Below, in pieces: positions 39,776-48,969 of a DNA stretch of 64,000 bases (position 1 is the stretch's first letter; the number at the start of each line of letters is the position of its first letter). The notes under the pieces are model-generated. The model had not been told where the DNA came from. It did no database searches and saw only the letters and a program-made list of their open reading frames with translations. This stretch comes from Fukatsuia anoeciicola (GTDB lineage Bacteria; Pseudomonadota; Gammaproteobacteria; Enterobacterales; Enterobacteriaceae). The translations under genes and the position numbers were made by a program. The stretch spans positions 806,001-870,000 of the forward strand of contig NZ_OZ060923.1 in assembly GCF_964059965.1 (NCBI RefSeq), written 5' to 3'.

Positions 39776-40885
39776 TCATAACAACATACGTAACATACGA
39801 CGTAGTGGTTCAGCTGCTCCCCACAGTAATTGATCACCGACAGTAAATGCTAATAAATATTTATTTCCCATGTTAGGTTTACGTAAACGCCCAACTGGAA
39901 TATTTAGTGTACCAGTAACCGCAGCTGGTGTAAGTCTATGTTTAGTTAGCTCTGGTTCATTAGGGATTACTCGTACCCATTCATTATGTTGGGTAATAAT
40001 TTTTTCAATAGTTTTTAGTGATACGTCTTTTTTTAATTTAATGGTGAATGCTTGGCTATGGCAACGTAATGCTCCTATACGCACACATAGACCATCGATT
40101 GGGATTACTTTTTTAGTATTAAGAATTTTATTAGTTTCTGCTTGACTCTTCCATTCTTCACGACTTTGACCATTATTAGGTAACGCACTATCTATCCATG
40201 GAATTAAACTACCAGCTAATGGCACAGAAAAATAATCTGTAGGTAAAGAACAATTACGAATCTGTGCTGTTACTTTACTTTCAATCTCAAGGATTGTTTT
40301 TGCTGGATTTACTAACTCGTTTATTACACAACCATATAATTTACCCATTTGTTTAATAAGCTCATTCATATGACGCGTGCCTGCGCCAGAAGCAGCCTGA
40401 TAAGTTGCTACAGAAACCCATTCTACTAAATCATTAGCAAATAAACCACCTAGCGACATAAGCATTAGACTTACAGTACAATTACCTCCAACAAAAGTTT
40501 TAATACCATTATTTATCCCTTGCTCAATCATAAGTTTATTAATTGGATCTAAAATAATAATAGTATCTTTTTCCATGCGTAATAATGAGGAAGCATCGAT
40601 CCAATAGCCTTTCCAACTTTTTTTACGTAGTTTAGGATAAATTTCTTGGGTATAATTTTCCCCTTGACAACTAATAATAATATCTAATTCATATAACGTA
40701 TCAATATCATTAGCACGGTATAATTCATAGTATTGACCCTCTATCTTAGGTGTTTTTTGATTATTTTTTATAGAGGTAGAAAAAAATACAGGATAGATAA
40801 CGTTAAAATCTTTTTCTATTTCCATTCTTTCTATTAACACTGAACCAACTATGCCACGCCAGCCAACAAAACCAACTTTTTTCAT
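39776..40885 (-). CDS. asd: Aspartate-semialdehyde dehydrogenase
   Basis: Asd makes aspartate semialdehyde for lysine/DAP, threonine and methionine synthesis; DAP is also needed for peptidoglycan. From ATG 40885 it has 369 residues (E. coli 367). The N-terminus MKKVGFVGWRGIVGSVLIER has the NADP-binding Gly-rich loop. The catalytic Cys lies in FVGGNCTVSLMLMSLGGLF near residue 135, and the active-site His region is RIGALRCHSQAF near 273. The frame is open 23 codons further upstream, but this ATG fits the family exactly. It is divergent from groES, about 95 bases from the groE sigma-32 promoter. Confidence 0.96.
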   Translation of the reverse strand: MKKVGFVGWRGIVGSVLIERMEIEKDFNVIYPVFFSTSIKNNQKTPKIEGQYYELYRANDIDTLYELDIIISCQGENYTQEIYPKLRKKSWKGYWIDASSLLRMEKDTIIILDPINKLMIEQGINNGIKTFVGGNCTVSLMLMSLGGLFANDLVEWVSVATYQAASGAGTRHMNELIKQMGKLYGCVINELVNPAKTILEIESKVTAQIRNCSLPTDYFSVPLAGSLIPWIDSALPNNGQSREEWKSQAETNKILNTKKVIPIDGLCVRIGALRCHSQAFTIKLKKDVSLKTIEKIITQHNEWVRVIPNEPELTKHRLTPAAVTGTLNIPVGRLRKPNMGNKYLLAFTVGDQLLWGAAEPLRRMLRMLL

Positions 40886-40978
40886 AATTATTACGTTCCA
40901 TAATAAATTTATATAAAAATTATACAAACTAATAAATTCTTTGAAAGAAAACAAAACAAATAAAAATTTTTAGTTTTC

Positions 40979-41008
40979 CCCTTGAAGGGAATTACAATGC
41001 CCCCATTT
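40979..41008 (+). promoter_or_regulatory. Sigma-32 (heat-shock) promoter of groES-groEL
   Basis: CCCTTGAA at 40979-40986 and CCCCATTT at 41001-41008 are separated by 14 bases, matching the sigma-32 consensus CTTGAA / CCCCATNT and the E. coli groE promoter in sequence and spacing. It is one of the few G+C-rich islands between genes, which implies purifying selection. The start codon follows 80 bases downstream. Confidence 0.9.
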
Positions 41009-41087
41009 AGTAAATTATGATACCGTTAATGGTAGCAAATAGGTATCAATCCTGCATTTAATACAGGTCTTTATAGGAGAGCGATAA

Positions 41088-41399
41088 ATGACACAACAAC
41101 AAATAAATATTCGGCCATTACATGATCGCGTTATAGTTAAACGTGAAGAAGTTGAAAATAAATCATCTGGAGGTATTGTCCTAACAGGTTCAGCTGCTGG
41201 TAAATCAACACGTGGTAAAATTCTTGCAGTTGGTAACGGGCGTATTTTAGATGATGGAAAGATCAGACCTTTAGATGTAAAAGTAGGTGATGTTGTTGTA
41301 TTTAATGACGGGTATGGAGTTAAAGTAGAGAAGATTGATGATGAAGAAATGTTAATTATGTCAGAAAGTGACATTTTAGCCGTTGTTATTGGAAAATAA
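41088..41399 (+). CDS. groS: Co-chaperonin GroES
   Basis: GroES is the heptameric lid of the GroEL folding chamber. The 103-residue protein has the family core from INIRPLHDRVIVKREEVENK, the mobile loop GGIVLTGSAAGKSTRG near residue 27, and ends IMSESDILAVVIGK. It is six residues longer at the N-terminus (MTQQQ before the usual start). The ATG at 41088 has a strong AGGAG eight bases upstream, and no ATG or GTG exists at the usual position, so the extension is real. It is first gene of the groES-groEL operon under the sigma-32 promoter at 40979. Confidence 0.97.
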   Translation: MTQQQINIRPLHDRVIVKREEVENKSSGGIVLTGSAAGKSTRGKILAVGNGRILDDGKIRPLDVKVGDVVVFNDGYGVKVEKIDDEEMLIMSESDILAVVIGK

Positions 41400-41450
41400 G
41401 TAGTACAATCAATCAGTCTTCTAAACTAAATGAATTTGAGGGATAGAATA

Positions 41451-43100
41451 ATGGCAGCTAAAGATGTAAAATTTGGCAATGATGCTCGTGTAAAAATGTT
41501 ACGTGGTGTAAATATTCTTGCTGATGCAGTAAAAGTTACTTTAGGACCTAAAGGTCGTAACGTAATTCTAGATAAATCTTTTGGTTCTCCAAGCATAACT
41601 AAAGATGGTGTTTCTGTTGCTCGTGAAATTGAACTAGAAGATAAGTTTGAAAACATGGGTGCGCAAATGGTAAAGGAAGTAGCTTCTAAAGCAAATGATG
41701 CTGCAGGAGATGGTACAACTACAGCGACAGTATTAGCACAAGCTATTGTTACTGAAGGCTTAAAGGCTGTTGCCGCAGGCATGAATCCGATGGATCTAAA
41801 ACGTGGTATTGATAAAGCAGTAGATTCAGCAGTTCAAGAATTAAAAAAATTATCAAAACCTTGTGCTGATCCAAAAGCTATTACTCAAGTAGGTACTATT
41901 TCTGCAAACTCTGATGAGGTTGTTGGTGAATTAATTGCAGAAGCAATGGGTAAAGTAGGTAACGAAGGTGTTATTACAGTTGAAGAAGCTACTGGTCTCG
42001 ATAATGAGCTTACCGTAGTAGAAGGTATGCAGTTTGATCGTGGTTATTTATCACCTTACTTTATTAATAAGCCAGAAAATTCTACTGTAGAACTTGAGAA
42101 TCCTTTTATTTTATTAGTTGATAAGAAAATTTCTAATATCCGTGAACTTCTACCAATATTAGAAGCGGTAGCGAAAGCGGGTAAATCTTTATTAGTTATT
42201 GCAGAAGATGTTGAAGGTGAAGCATTAGCAACGCTAGTAGTAAATACTATGCGTGGTATTGTTAAGGTTGCTGCGGTTAAAGCACCAGGTTTTGGTGATC
42301 GCCGTAAAGCAATGCTATCAGACATTGCTGTTTTAACTAAGAGTATTGTTATATCTGAAGAAGTAGGATTAGTTTTAGAAAAAGTTACTCTTGAAGATCT
42401 AGGACAAGCAAAACGTATTATTATTACTAAAGATGCTACTACTATTATTGATGGTGTGGGCGATAAAAATACAATTGCGACTCGTATAGTTCAGATTAAA
42501 CAACAAATTGAAGAAGCTTCATCTGACTACGACAAAGAAAAATTACAAGAACGTGTTGCTAAACTTTCTGGTGGAGTGGCTGTTATTAAAGTTGGTGCAG
42601 CTACTGAAGTTGCAATGAAAGAGAAAAAAGCTCGTGTAGAAGATGCTTTACATGCAACTAGAGCAGCTGTAGAGGAAGGTGTGGTATCTGGTGGTGGTGT
42701 AGCTTTAATTCGTGTTGCTACTGCTCTTGGTCATTTAACAGGTGATAATCAGGATCAAAATGTAGGTATTACTGTTGCCCTTAAAGCAATGGAAGCCCCA
42801 TTACGTCAGATCGTAGTTAATGCTGGTGAAGAAGCATCTGTTATAGCTGATAAAGTAAGAAAAGGAAGTGGTAACTTTGGTTATAACGCACAAACTGAAA
42901 AATATGGTGATATGATCGAAATGGGTATTTTAGATCCAACTAAGGTTACTCGTTCTGCAATACAATATGCTGCATCTATTGCTGGTCTAATGATTACTAC
43001 TGAGTGTATGGTATCTGATTTACCACGTGAAGAAAAAAATACTGATACAGGCTCTAGTGGTGGAATGGGTGGAATGGGTGGAATGGGTGGTATGATGTAA
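41451..43100 (+). CDS. groL: Chaperonin GroEL
   Basis: ATP-dependent 14-mer chaperonin, typically the most abundant protein in insect endosymbionts, where it is thought to buffer damaged proteins. From ATG 41451 (MAAKDVKFGNDARVKMLRGV, with GAGGGA upstream) it has 549 residues, as in E. coli (548). The nucleotide-binding DGTTTATVLAQ is near residue 87 and GVVSGGGVALIRV near 411. The C-terminal Gly-Gly-Met repeats are retained (GGMGGMGGMGGMM). The frame opens 21 bases earlier, but that start lacks a ribosome site. Codon third positions are visibly less AT-biased than in neighbouring genes, consistent with high expression. 51 bases separate it from groES. Confidence 0.98.
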   Translation: MAAKDVKFGNDARVKMLRGVNILADAVKVTLGPKGRNVILDKSFGSPSITKDGVSVAREIELEDKFENMGAQMVKEVASKANDAAGDGTTTATVLAQAIVTEGLKAVAAGMNPMDLKRGIDKAVDSAVQELKKLSKPCADPKAITQVGTISANSDEVVGELIAEAMGKVGNEGVITVEEATGLDNELTVVEGMQFDRGYLSPYFINKPENSTVELENPFILLVDKKISNIRELLPILEAVAKAGKSLLVIAEDVEGEALATLVVNTMRGIVKVAAVKAPGFGDRRKAMLSDIAVLTKSIVISEEVGLVLEKVTLEDLGQAKRIIITKDATTIIDGVGDKNTIATRIVQIKQQIEEASSDYDKEKLQERVAKLSGGVAVIKVGAATEVAMKEKKARVEDALHATRAAVEEGVVSGGGVALIRVATALGHLTGDNQDQNVGITVALKAMEAPLRQIVVNAGEEASVIADKVRKGSGNFGYNAQTEKYGDMIEMGILDPTKVTRSAIQYAASIAGLMITTECMVSDLPREEKNTDTGSSGGMGGMGGMGGMM

Positions 43101-43156
43101 TTCTGCTCTATTCAATAAAGAATATAATTCCTTATTGGTAGCTTTATCCATAGTAA

Positions 43157-43196
43157 AAACGAGCAGGTTGTCCTGCTCGTTTGTATTTTTTATATT
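43157..43196 (+). terminator. Intrinsic terminator of the groE operon
   Basis: An 11-bp stem, AAACGAGCAGG (43157-43167) and CCTGCTCGTTT (43172-43182), with a TTGT loop, followed by GTATTTTTTATATT. It lies 57 bases after the groEL stop and is the clearest rho-independent terminator in the window. Confidence 0.92.
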
Positions 43197-43527
43197 AGTT
43201 AAAGTTATATTTGTATTAAAAATATTTTTCTTTTATCTGTTTCTTTACGAGATCTAAAGTTATATAATCTCTCTACTTTAGTCGTTTTATTAGATATAAT
43301 AGTTATTATTATTTAAGTATTTTATAGCTCTTATCTTTAATTTTTTACTATAACTATAATGAAGTATATTTTTATTAATTTTATAGATAAATAGTAAATA
43401 TATATAAAGATAGATATTTTTTTATAAAGATACTTAAAATATTTCTGTGGTATATTTTAAATTTTATGATTTGTACTAATACATAAAGTAATTATTACTA
43501 TTTCTAACATAGTACTGTATTAATAGT
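43197..43527. other. Gene-free stretch after groEL
   Basis: 330 bases between the groE terminator and repeat B copy 3; nothing recognised. Confidence 0.5.
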
Positions 43528-43895
43528 CTTATAATTTAATACTTAATATATAAGTAATTTATTTCTGCATAATATCAAGATTATTATCTATTTATATTTT
43601 ATTAATATGTATTAGTTATTAAAAAATAAGCTCTAGTCTATATATAAACAACAATACACTTTAGCATAAGAAATAGTAATCTGAAGTAGTAAATTAAATA
43701 AATCAAACATCACTTAACATCTAGTAAAAATTACTACTAAATATACAATAGTATTGTACTCTTAATATAGAGAACTATTCTAATACTTATTAATACAGGG
43801 TACTTAACATCTAGCAAAAGTATTAGAAGTATCTATTATATATTAAGGTATATTAAATTTTTGTTATAAAATTTAGTATAGACTCTATGATTTAT
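43528..43895 (-). repeat. Dispersed repeat B, copy 3 (inverted)
   Basis: Its complement is nearly identical by eye to 47108-47475 (repeat B copy 2), sharing long exact runs such as ATGTTAAGTACCCTGTATTA. Copies 2 and 3 face each other across a 3.2-kb segment carrying recR remnant-ybaB-dnaX. They are much closer to each other than either is to copy 1, suggesting recent duplication or gene conversion. Confidence 0.85.
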
Positions 43896-43929
43896 ATTAA
43901 TGAAAGCAATTTTATTTATAATATAGTAG

Positions 43930-44285
43930 ACACCATATAATATGATCACTTTTTTAAAAAAATTAATTAATATAAATATATTGATGTTATTTTGCAATTA
44001 ATTTATACGACTCCTATAATATAATAGCATCTATTAAGCTTTTACTATATAACTTTAACTATTGCTCTATCAATGTAAATTAGCATAATAATATAACTAG
44101 TTTCTTTAGTGTAAATATGGTAACTATTATAATAATTAATCTTAGATACATCATCTCTATCAATGACTAAACTAATTACATATTACTACAATTACTATTG
44201 TAATAAATAGAAAACTATTTATTATACTAATCTTAAATCTATATTAGATAATAAATGAGATATTTCTATTAAGAGTTTAAGGTAA
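43930..44285 (-). pseudogene. recR: recR remnant, cut off at repeat B copy 3
   Basis: Follows ybaB on the same strand, as in the E. coli dnaX-ybaB-recR operon. The minus strand reads EISHLLSNIDLRLV at the start (TSPLLTQLMEALRCL in RecR). It later reads VSKINYYNSYHIYTKETSYI, in exact register with [20 protein letters not shown]. All Cys of the zinc-finger-like motif have become Tyr or other residues, the expected G-to-A decay of TGT codons. After roughly residue 85-100 the register ends where repeat B begins. Loss disables RecFOR gap repair. Confidence 0.78.
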
Positions 44286-44298
44286 ATAGAGATTAGAA

Positions 44299-44610
44299 TT
44301 AAAATGGTATTTGCATACCTGGAGGTAATGAAATTTCATTAACTACAGATGCCATTTTCTTTTTTTGCAATACTGTAAGACGTTTCACTGCATCGTTATA
44401 TGCAGCTGCTATTAATTCTTCTAATATTTGCTGGCCATCATTCATTAGGCTTAAATCAATTTCAACCCGTTTACAGCTATAGGCTCCATTTAGGGTTACT
44501 TTTATTAAGCCCGCTCCTGACTCACCAATTACTTCTAATTTAGCAAATTTTTCTTGCACTTTTTGCATATTATCTTGCATTTTTTGAGCTTGTTCTAGGA
44601 TATTTAACAT
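44299..44610 (-). CDS. ybaB: Nucleoid-associated protein YbaB/EbfC
   Basis: Small DNA-binding protein of the YbaB/EbfC family. The 103-residue product is close to the E. coli length (109). The family helix MLNILEQAQKMQDNMQKVQE opens it and the beta core GLIKVTLNGAYSCKRVEIDL follows. It ends with the family signature SLPPGMQIPF. ATG at 44610. It lies 83 bases after dnaX on the same strand, as in E. coli, and before the recR remnant. It is one of only two DNA-architectural proteins seen here, the other being Hha. Confidence 0.95.
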   Translation of the reverse strand: MLNILEQAQKMQDNMQKVQEKFAKLEVIGESGAGLIKVTLNGAYSCKRVEIDLSLMNDGQQILEELIAAAYNDAVKRLTVLQKKKMASVVNEISLPPGMQIPF

Positions 44611-44693
44611 ATTAATTTCTCGTCGTTAGGTTATAAGCCTTTACTATGTTGATCGTAGAAGTTATAAAGTACTTTGTAAGCTTAGCTAAATAA

Positions 44694-46565
44694 TTAAATT
44701 GGCATAATACTTTTTTCATCTAGTTCAGCATCAAAAAAATAATATAACCTTTGAATGTTATTATCTGCTAAAATTAATTGACGCGCTTGCGCTAGTTTTT
44801 CTACGTAAATAGCTTGATACCATTCTGATGGAGTAAGTTGTGATATATTATCATCTTCAATTACCTCTAGTTTAATTTCTTTACCATATAAAGTACTAAG
44901 AGCATTAGCTAAAATTTTTTGTGTTGATAAAGAGTTTAAATGGTGCTGTGTAGAACGTAAGTGAAGACAAATATTCTCAGGCGTAATTTCTTGTTTAAAC
45001 GTATTTAATGCTAATTGTTGCGCTATTTTAGGTATAGTTAATTTATTTAACTCCTTAGTCCAGGGATCCCGAATAATAGCTTCTTGTTTTAATTTTTGCA
45101 TTAGTTCAGGATTTTCTTTATTTTGTAATGTATTACGTAAAATTTGTAGTATCGTTACTGATTTTTTAGTAATTGGTTGTATCTTTACCTGTAAATGACA
45201 AGTATTTTTTGTATTTATCTCATTTTTTTTAACTAGTATAGTTTTTTTAACTGATAATTTTTGCTTAGCTAATAAATTTTTTTTTTGTTGAAATAACTGT
45301 GTTTGTGCTTGTAATAACTGAGCCGTAACAGTAGAAGGAATAGATTCTTTTTTGTTATTAGTATTATCTACAGTATTAATCATAGAACTTACAAGTGGTG
45401 GAGTAGCATTAATCTTTTTTTGTGGCCTGCTCAATAATTGTATTTGAGATTCCGAGATAGGTATTTGTGGATGAAATGCCAATGCGCGTAGTAAGGTCAT
45501 TTCTACCCCCATACGTTTATCTGGGGCGTAAGACAATTCTTTACGCCCAATAAGTAGTATTTGGTAATAAAGCTGAATATCAATTGGAGGAAGTATTTTT
45601 GCTAGTTTATGTAAACGTTGTTCTATTAGTGTATCCTGATTATTTAATGAGCTATTAAAGATTGTAGGTAACAATTGTATCATAGCAATACGATGTAATA
45701 GCGTTAACATCTCAACAAGGAGATTTTCCCAGTCAATACCCCCCTGCAATGCTAATTCTTCTATCTGAGCCATTAATGCTACACTATCAGCGCTAACTAA
45801 TCCTTCAATAATGGATAATGATTGCATCCCATCTAATGTGCCAAGCATTTGATTAACAGAAACTGTAGTTATCTTACCTTGGCCAATGGCAACAGCTTGA
45901 TCAGTCAGGCTTAGTGCGTCACGCATGCTACCATTTGCTGCTTTAGCTAATAACTGTATAGCATAAGAATCACTAATAATTTCTTCAACCTGTAAGATTT
46001 TTTCTAACTGAGTATAGATTTGTTGTATACTTAAAACTTTTAAATGAAATTGTAGACAACGTGAAAGAACAGTAACTGGTATTTTTTGTGCATCAGTCGT
46101 AGCAAGAATAAATTTTACGTGAGTTGGCGGTTCTTCTAGCGTTTTTAATAATGCGTTAAAGCTATGACGAGAAAGCATATGAACTTCATCAATCAGATAA
46201 ACTTTAAAACGACCATGTACTGGTGCATATTGTATATTATCTAATAATACACGAGTATCTTCGACTTTAGTACGTGAAGCCGCATCAATTTCAATTAAAT
46301 CAACAAAACATCCTTGTTCTATTTCTTGACAAGAAGTGCATTGCCTGCAAGGAGTTGAAGTTATTGCTTGTTTGCAGTTTAGTCCTTTAGCTAACAAGCG
46401 AGCAATTGATGTTTTTCCAATACCACGTATACCAGATAAAAGATAGGCATGATGAATACGTCCTAATGAAAGACTGTTAATTAATGTCTTTAGCACGTAT
46501 TGTTGACCTACCACTTCATGAAAGGTTTGTGGTCGCCACTTACGAGCGAGAACTTGGTAGCTCAT
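44694..46565 (-). CDS. dnaX: DNA polymerase III subunits tau and gamma
   Basis: DnaX forms the clamp-loader ATPase; tau also links polymerase and helicase. From ATG 46565 the tau product has 623 residues (E. coli 643). The start is MSYQVLARKWRPQTFHEVVG. Walker A (GIRGIGKTSIARLL) is near residue 43, zinc-module Cys in CRQCTSCQEIEQGC near 72, Walker B IDEVHMLS near 125, sensor 1 ILATTDAQKIP, and the arginine-finger SRC motif near 168. Domains I-III end near residue 370. A slippery A AAA AAG lies at codons 382-384 (see separate entry), so a short gamma is likely also made. Domains IV-V are rich in Gln/Lys/Asn and diverged. The seven codons upstream of this ATG are not family sequence. Confidence 0.96.
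   Translation of the reverse strand: MSYQVLARKWRPQTFHEVVGQQYVLKTLINSLSLGRIHHAYLLSGIRGIGKTSIARLLAKGLNCKQAITSTPCRQCTSCQEIEQGCFVDLIEIDAASRTKVEDTRVLLDNIQYAPVHGRFKVYLIDEVHMLSRHSFNALLKTLEEPPTHVKFILATTDAQKIPVTVLSRCLQFHLKVLSIQQIYTQLEKILQVEEIISDSYAIQLLAKAANGSMRDALSLTDQAVAIGQGKITTVSVNQMLGTLDGMQSLSIIEGLVSADSVALMAQIEELALQGGIDWENLLVEMLTLLHRIAMIQLLPTIFNSSLNNQDTLIEQRLHKLAKILPPIDIQLYYQILLIGRKELSYAPDKRMGVEMTLLRALAFHPQIPISESQIQLLSRPQKKINATPPLVSSMINTVDNTNNKKESIPSTVTAQLLQAQTQLFQQKKNLLAKQKLSVKKTILVKKNEINTKNTCHLQVKIQPITKKSVTILQILRNTLQNKENPELMQKLKQEAIIRDPWTKELNKLTIPKIAQQLALNTFKQEITPENICLHLRSTQHHLNSLSTQKILANALSTLYGKEIKLEVIEDDNISQLTPSEWYQAIYVEKLAQARQLILADNNIQRLYYFFDAELDEKSIMPI
45409..45420 (-). promoter_or_regulatory. 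dnaX programmed -1 frameshift site
   Basis: The coding strand has the heptamer A AAA AAG in the zero frame (CAA AAA AAG ATT). A -1 slip is followed by GAT and TAA, so gamma ends one codon after the slip, exactly as in E. coli (AAG, one Glu codon, TGA). GCAGG lies a few bases upstream and may act as the stimulatory Shine-Dalgarno element; a downstream stem is not obvious. With seven consecutive A, transcriptional slippage is an alternative. The gamma product would be 385 residues, ending after domain III. Confidence 0.8.
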
Positions 46566-46894
46566 TAATTTCAATAAGTCAAACAATCCAATTAATTATC
46601 TTAATACAACTTTAAGATTAATAGTTTCTATATTATCATAGATTTTTAGTTTTTTTAAAAAAAATTATAAATACTTAAACATAAAAATTTATAATATTTA
46701 ATTCTATAAAATATTTTAATATTATATTATAAAATAATACTCTTATAATCTATTTTAAATAAAATTATAATAAAATGGAAAGATAATATCGTATTATTAA
46801 TTTATATAAAGCGCTTTAACTTAATCTAATTTATATTTAATAAAATTTTAAATATGAAAACAAATAAGAAAGCATTAAAATCTATCTCATTTTT
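46566..46894. other. Gene-free stretch upstream of dnaX
   Basis: About 330 AT-rich bases. E. coli apt would be upstream of dnaX; no register of it could be followed. Confidence 0.5.
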
Positions 46895-47475
46895 TTCATA
46901 TTGCATCTTAAATATTCTAGTATTTATAGAATACACATTGCCCATAATAATCGCTACTTTAGGATACTTTAGTTATCAAATCTTATACTATAAGGCATAG
47001 AAAATATTGTTATTAACATTATAATTAAAAGCATCTAATTAATAATATCTCTTAGTGATGTTTAGCAAATTAGTACGTATTCTAGTTACTAAAATGTAAA
47101 TCATAGAGTCTATACTAAATTTTATAACAAAAATTTAATATACCTTAATATATAATAGATACTTCTAATACTTTTGCTAGATGTTAAGTACCCTGTATTA
47201 ATAAGTATTAGAATAGTTCTCTATACTAAGAGTGCAATACCATTCTATCTATTTAGTAATAATTTTATTAAATGCTAAGTGATGTTTGATTTATTTAACT
47301 TACTACTTCAGATTACTATTTCCTATACTAAAGTGTATTGTTGTTTATATATAAGCTAGAGCTTATTTTTTAATAGCTAATACATGTTAATAAAATATAA
47401 ATAGATAAATAATTTTGATGTTATGCAGAAATGAATTATTTATATATTAAGTGTTAAGCTATAAGATTTTAATTA
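46895..47475 (+). repeat. Dispersed repeat B, copy 2 (longest)
   Basis: Starts near ATTGCATCTTAAATATTCTA and runs to AAGTGTTAAGCTATAAGATT. The first ~490 bases are collinear with copy 1 (5336-5855); the last ~365 are inverted and nearly identical in copy 3 (43528-43895). An internal block near ATGTTAAG(T/C)A recurs about 90 bases later. No open frame. Confidence 0.82.
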
Positions 47476-47532
47476 TATAATTTAGATGCGTAGTAATTTT
47501 TTATAAAAGTTTATTGATAAAGAATTTTTATT

Positions 47533-48969
47533 TTAATTATCAGAGTCTTTTATTATTGTAATAATATTACTAGTAGAAATACCATCTTTAAAATTTAATA
47601 TTTTAACTTCGCCACCAGCTTTATATACTTCTTCGCTACCAGTAATTTCGTGTGCTTGGTAGTCTCCACCTTTTACTAATAAATCTGGTAAAATATCACT
47701 AATTAATCGCTGTGGTGTATTTTCTTCAAAAGATACCACCCAATCAACAACTTCTAATGCCGCAAGTACCATCATACGTTGTTCTAAAGGATTTACTGGA
47801 CGAGTAGGACCTTTAAGGAGTTGTGTTGAGGCATCACTATTGACTGCTACAATTAAGCGATCACCTAATTTACGCGCATTAGTTAAATAAGAAACATGCC
47901 CAGCATGAAGAATATCAAAACATCCATTTGTCATTACAATTTTTTCACCGTTATGACGTGCTTGCTTAATTGCAACTTTTAGCTGTTGCTCACTAACTAC
48001 ACCAAAGCGGGTTTTAGCTCGATTTAGAATAGCATTTTTTAATTGAATAGGTGAAACTATTGATGTTCCTAATTTTCCCACGACTATTCCTGCCGCAGCA
48101 TTTGCTAAAAAGCAGGACTCCTCTAAAGAGTTACCTACTGCTAAAGCAGCAGCCAAAACACCAATCACTGTATCACCAGCACCAGTTACATCAAATACAT
48201 CTTGTGCTTGAACAGGAAAGTGTAATGGTTGTTTATTCTCTTGTAATAATGTCATTCCTTGTTCAGATCGTGTTACTAACAAAGCGGTAATTGCAAAATT
48301 TTTTATTAATTCTATACCGCGAATAATAATTTCATTTTCATCTTTACAATGACCAACGACAGATTCAAATTCGGATAAATTTGGTGTTAATAGAGTCGCA
48401 CCACGATATTTTTGAAAATAACTTCCTTTCGGATCAATCAAAACAGGAATATTTTTCTTTCGTGCTAATTGGATTATGCGTTGAATATCATTTAATGTAC
48501 CTTTAGCATAATCAGATAATACTAACACTTGAGCACTAGATAATCCTTGTTTAATAATCGTAAATAATGATTGCGAATCAATGTTGCTAAAGCTTTCTTC
48601 AAAATCTAAACGAATAAGTTGTTGATAACGTGAAAGTACGCGAAGTTTAGTATTAGTAAGATGATTAGGTAGAGCAATAAAATTGCATGCTACATTAGCA
48701 TCCTTTAATTTATTCTTTAGTACTTCTGCTTCTTTATCAGCGCCTGTTAAGCCAATCACGCGAGAAAAAGCACCAAGAGCAGCGATATTAACCGCTACAT
48801 TAGCAGCCCCACCTGGACGTTCTTCAATGCTATTTGTGCCTATTTTTACAATAGGTACCGGTGCTTCTGGTGAAATACGATTTGTTGATCCATACCAATA
48901 GCGATCTAATATAAGATCACCAACTACTAATACATTGCCACGATTAAAATGAGGTAGAGTAATCTTCAA
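47533..48969 (-). CDS. hldE: Bifunctional heptose kinase/adenylyltransferase HldE
   Basis: HldE makes ADP-heptose for the LPS inner core: an N-terminal ribokinase-family domain phosphorylates heptose 7-phosphate, and the C-terminal domain adenylylates it. The 478-residue protein has the E. coli length. The kinase signature DVTGAGDTVIGVLAAALAVG is near residue 260. The nucleotidyltransferase HxGH-type motif lies in MTNGCFDILHAGHVSYL near 350, and RLIVAVNSDAS follows. Start is TTG at 48969 with AGGGG eight bases upstream; the sequence MKITLPHF matches the family start. Together with lptABC it shows that heptosylated LPS is still made and exported. glnE, upstream in E. coli, is not traceable. 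Confidence 0.97.
   Translation of the reverse strand: MKITLPHFNRGNVLVVGDLILDRYWYGSTNRISPEAPVPIVKIGTNSIEERPGGAANVAVNIAALGAFSRVIGLTGADKEAEVLKNKLKDANVACNFIALPNHLTNTKLRVLSRYQQLIRLDFEESFSNIDSQSLFTIIKQGLSSAQVLVLSDYAKGTLNDIQRIIQLARKKNIPVLIDPKGSYFQKYRGATLLTPNLSEFESVVGHCKDENEIIIRGIELIKNFAITALLVTRSEQGMTLLQENKQPLHFPVQAQDVFDVTGAGDTVIGVLAAALAVGNSLEESCFLANAAAGIVVGKLGTSIVSPIQLKNAILNRAKTRFGVVSEQQLKVAIKQARHNGEKIVMTNGCFDILHAGHVSYLTNARKLGDRLIVAVNSDASTQLLKGPTRPVNPLEQRMMVLAALEVVDWVVSFEENTPQRLISDILPDLLVKGGDYQAHEITGSEEVYKAGGEVKILNFKDGISTSNIITIIKDSDN

Noticed and set aside
41430..41450. Upstream in-frame ATG for groEL
   Set aside because: The GAGGGA ribosome site and the universal start MAAKDVKFG place the start at 41451.
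41426..41782. Reverse-strand open frames opposite groES/groEL and other highly expressed genes
   Set aside because: They are shadows of the coding frames with no family resemblance, ribosome site or synteny support.
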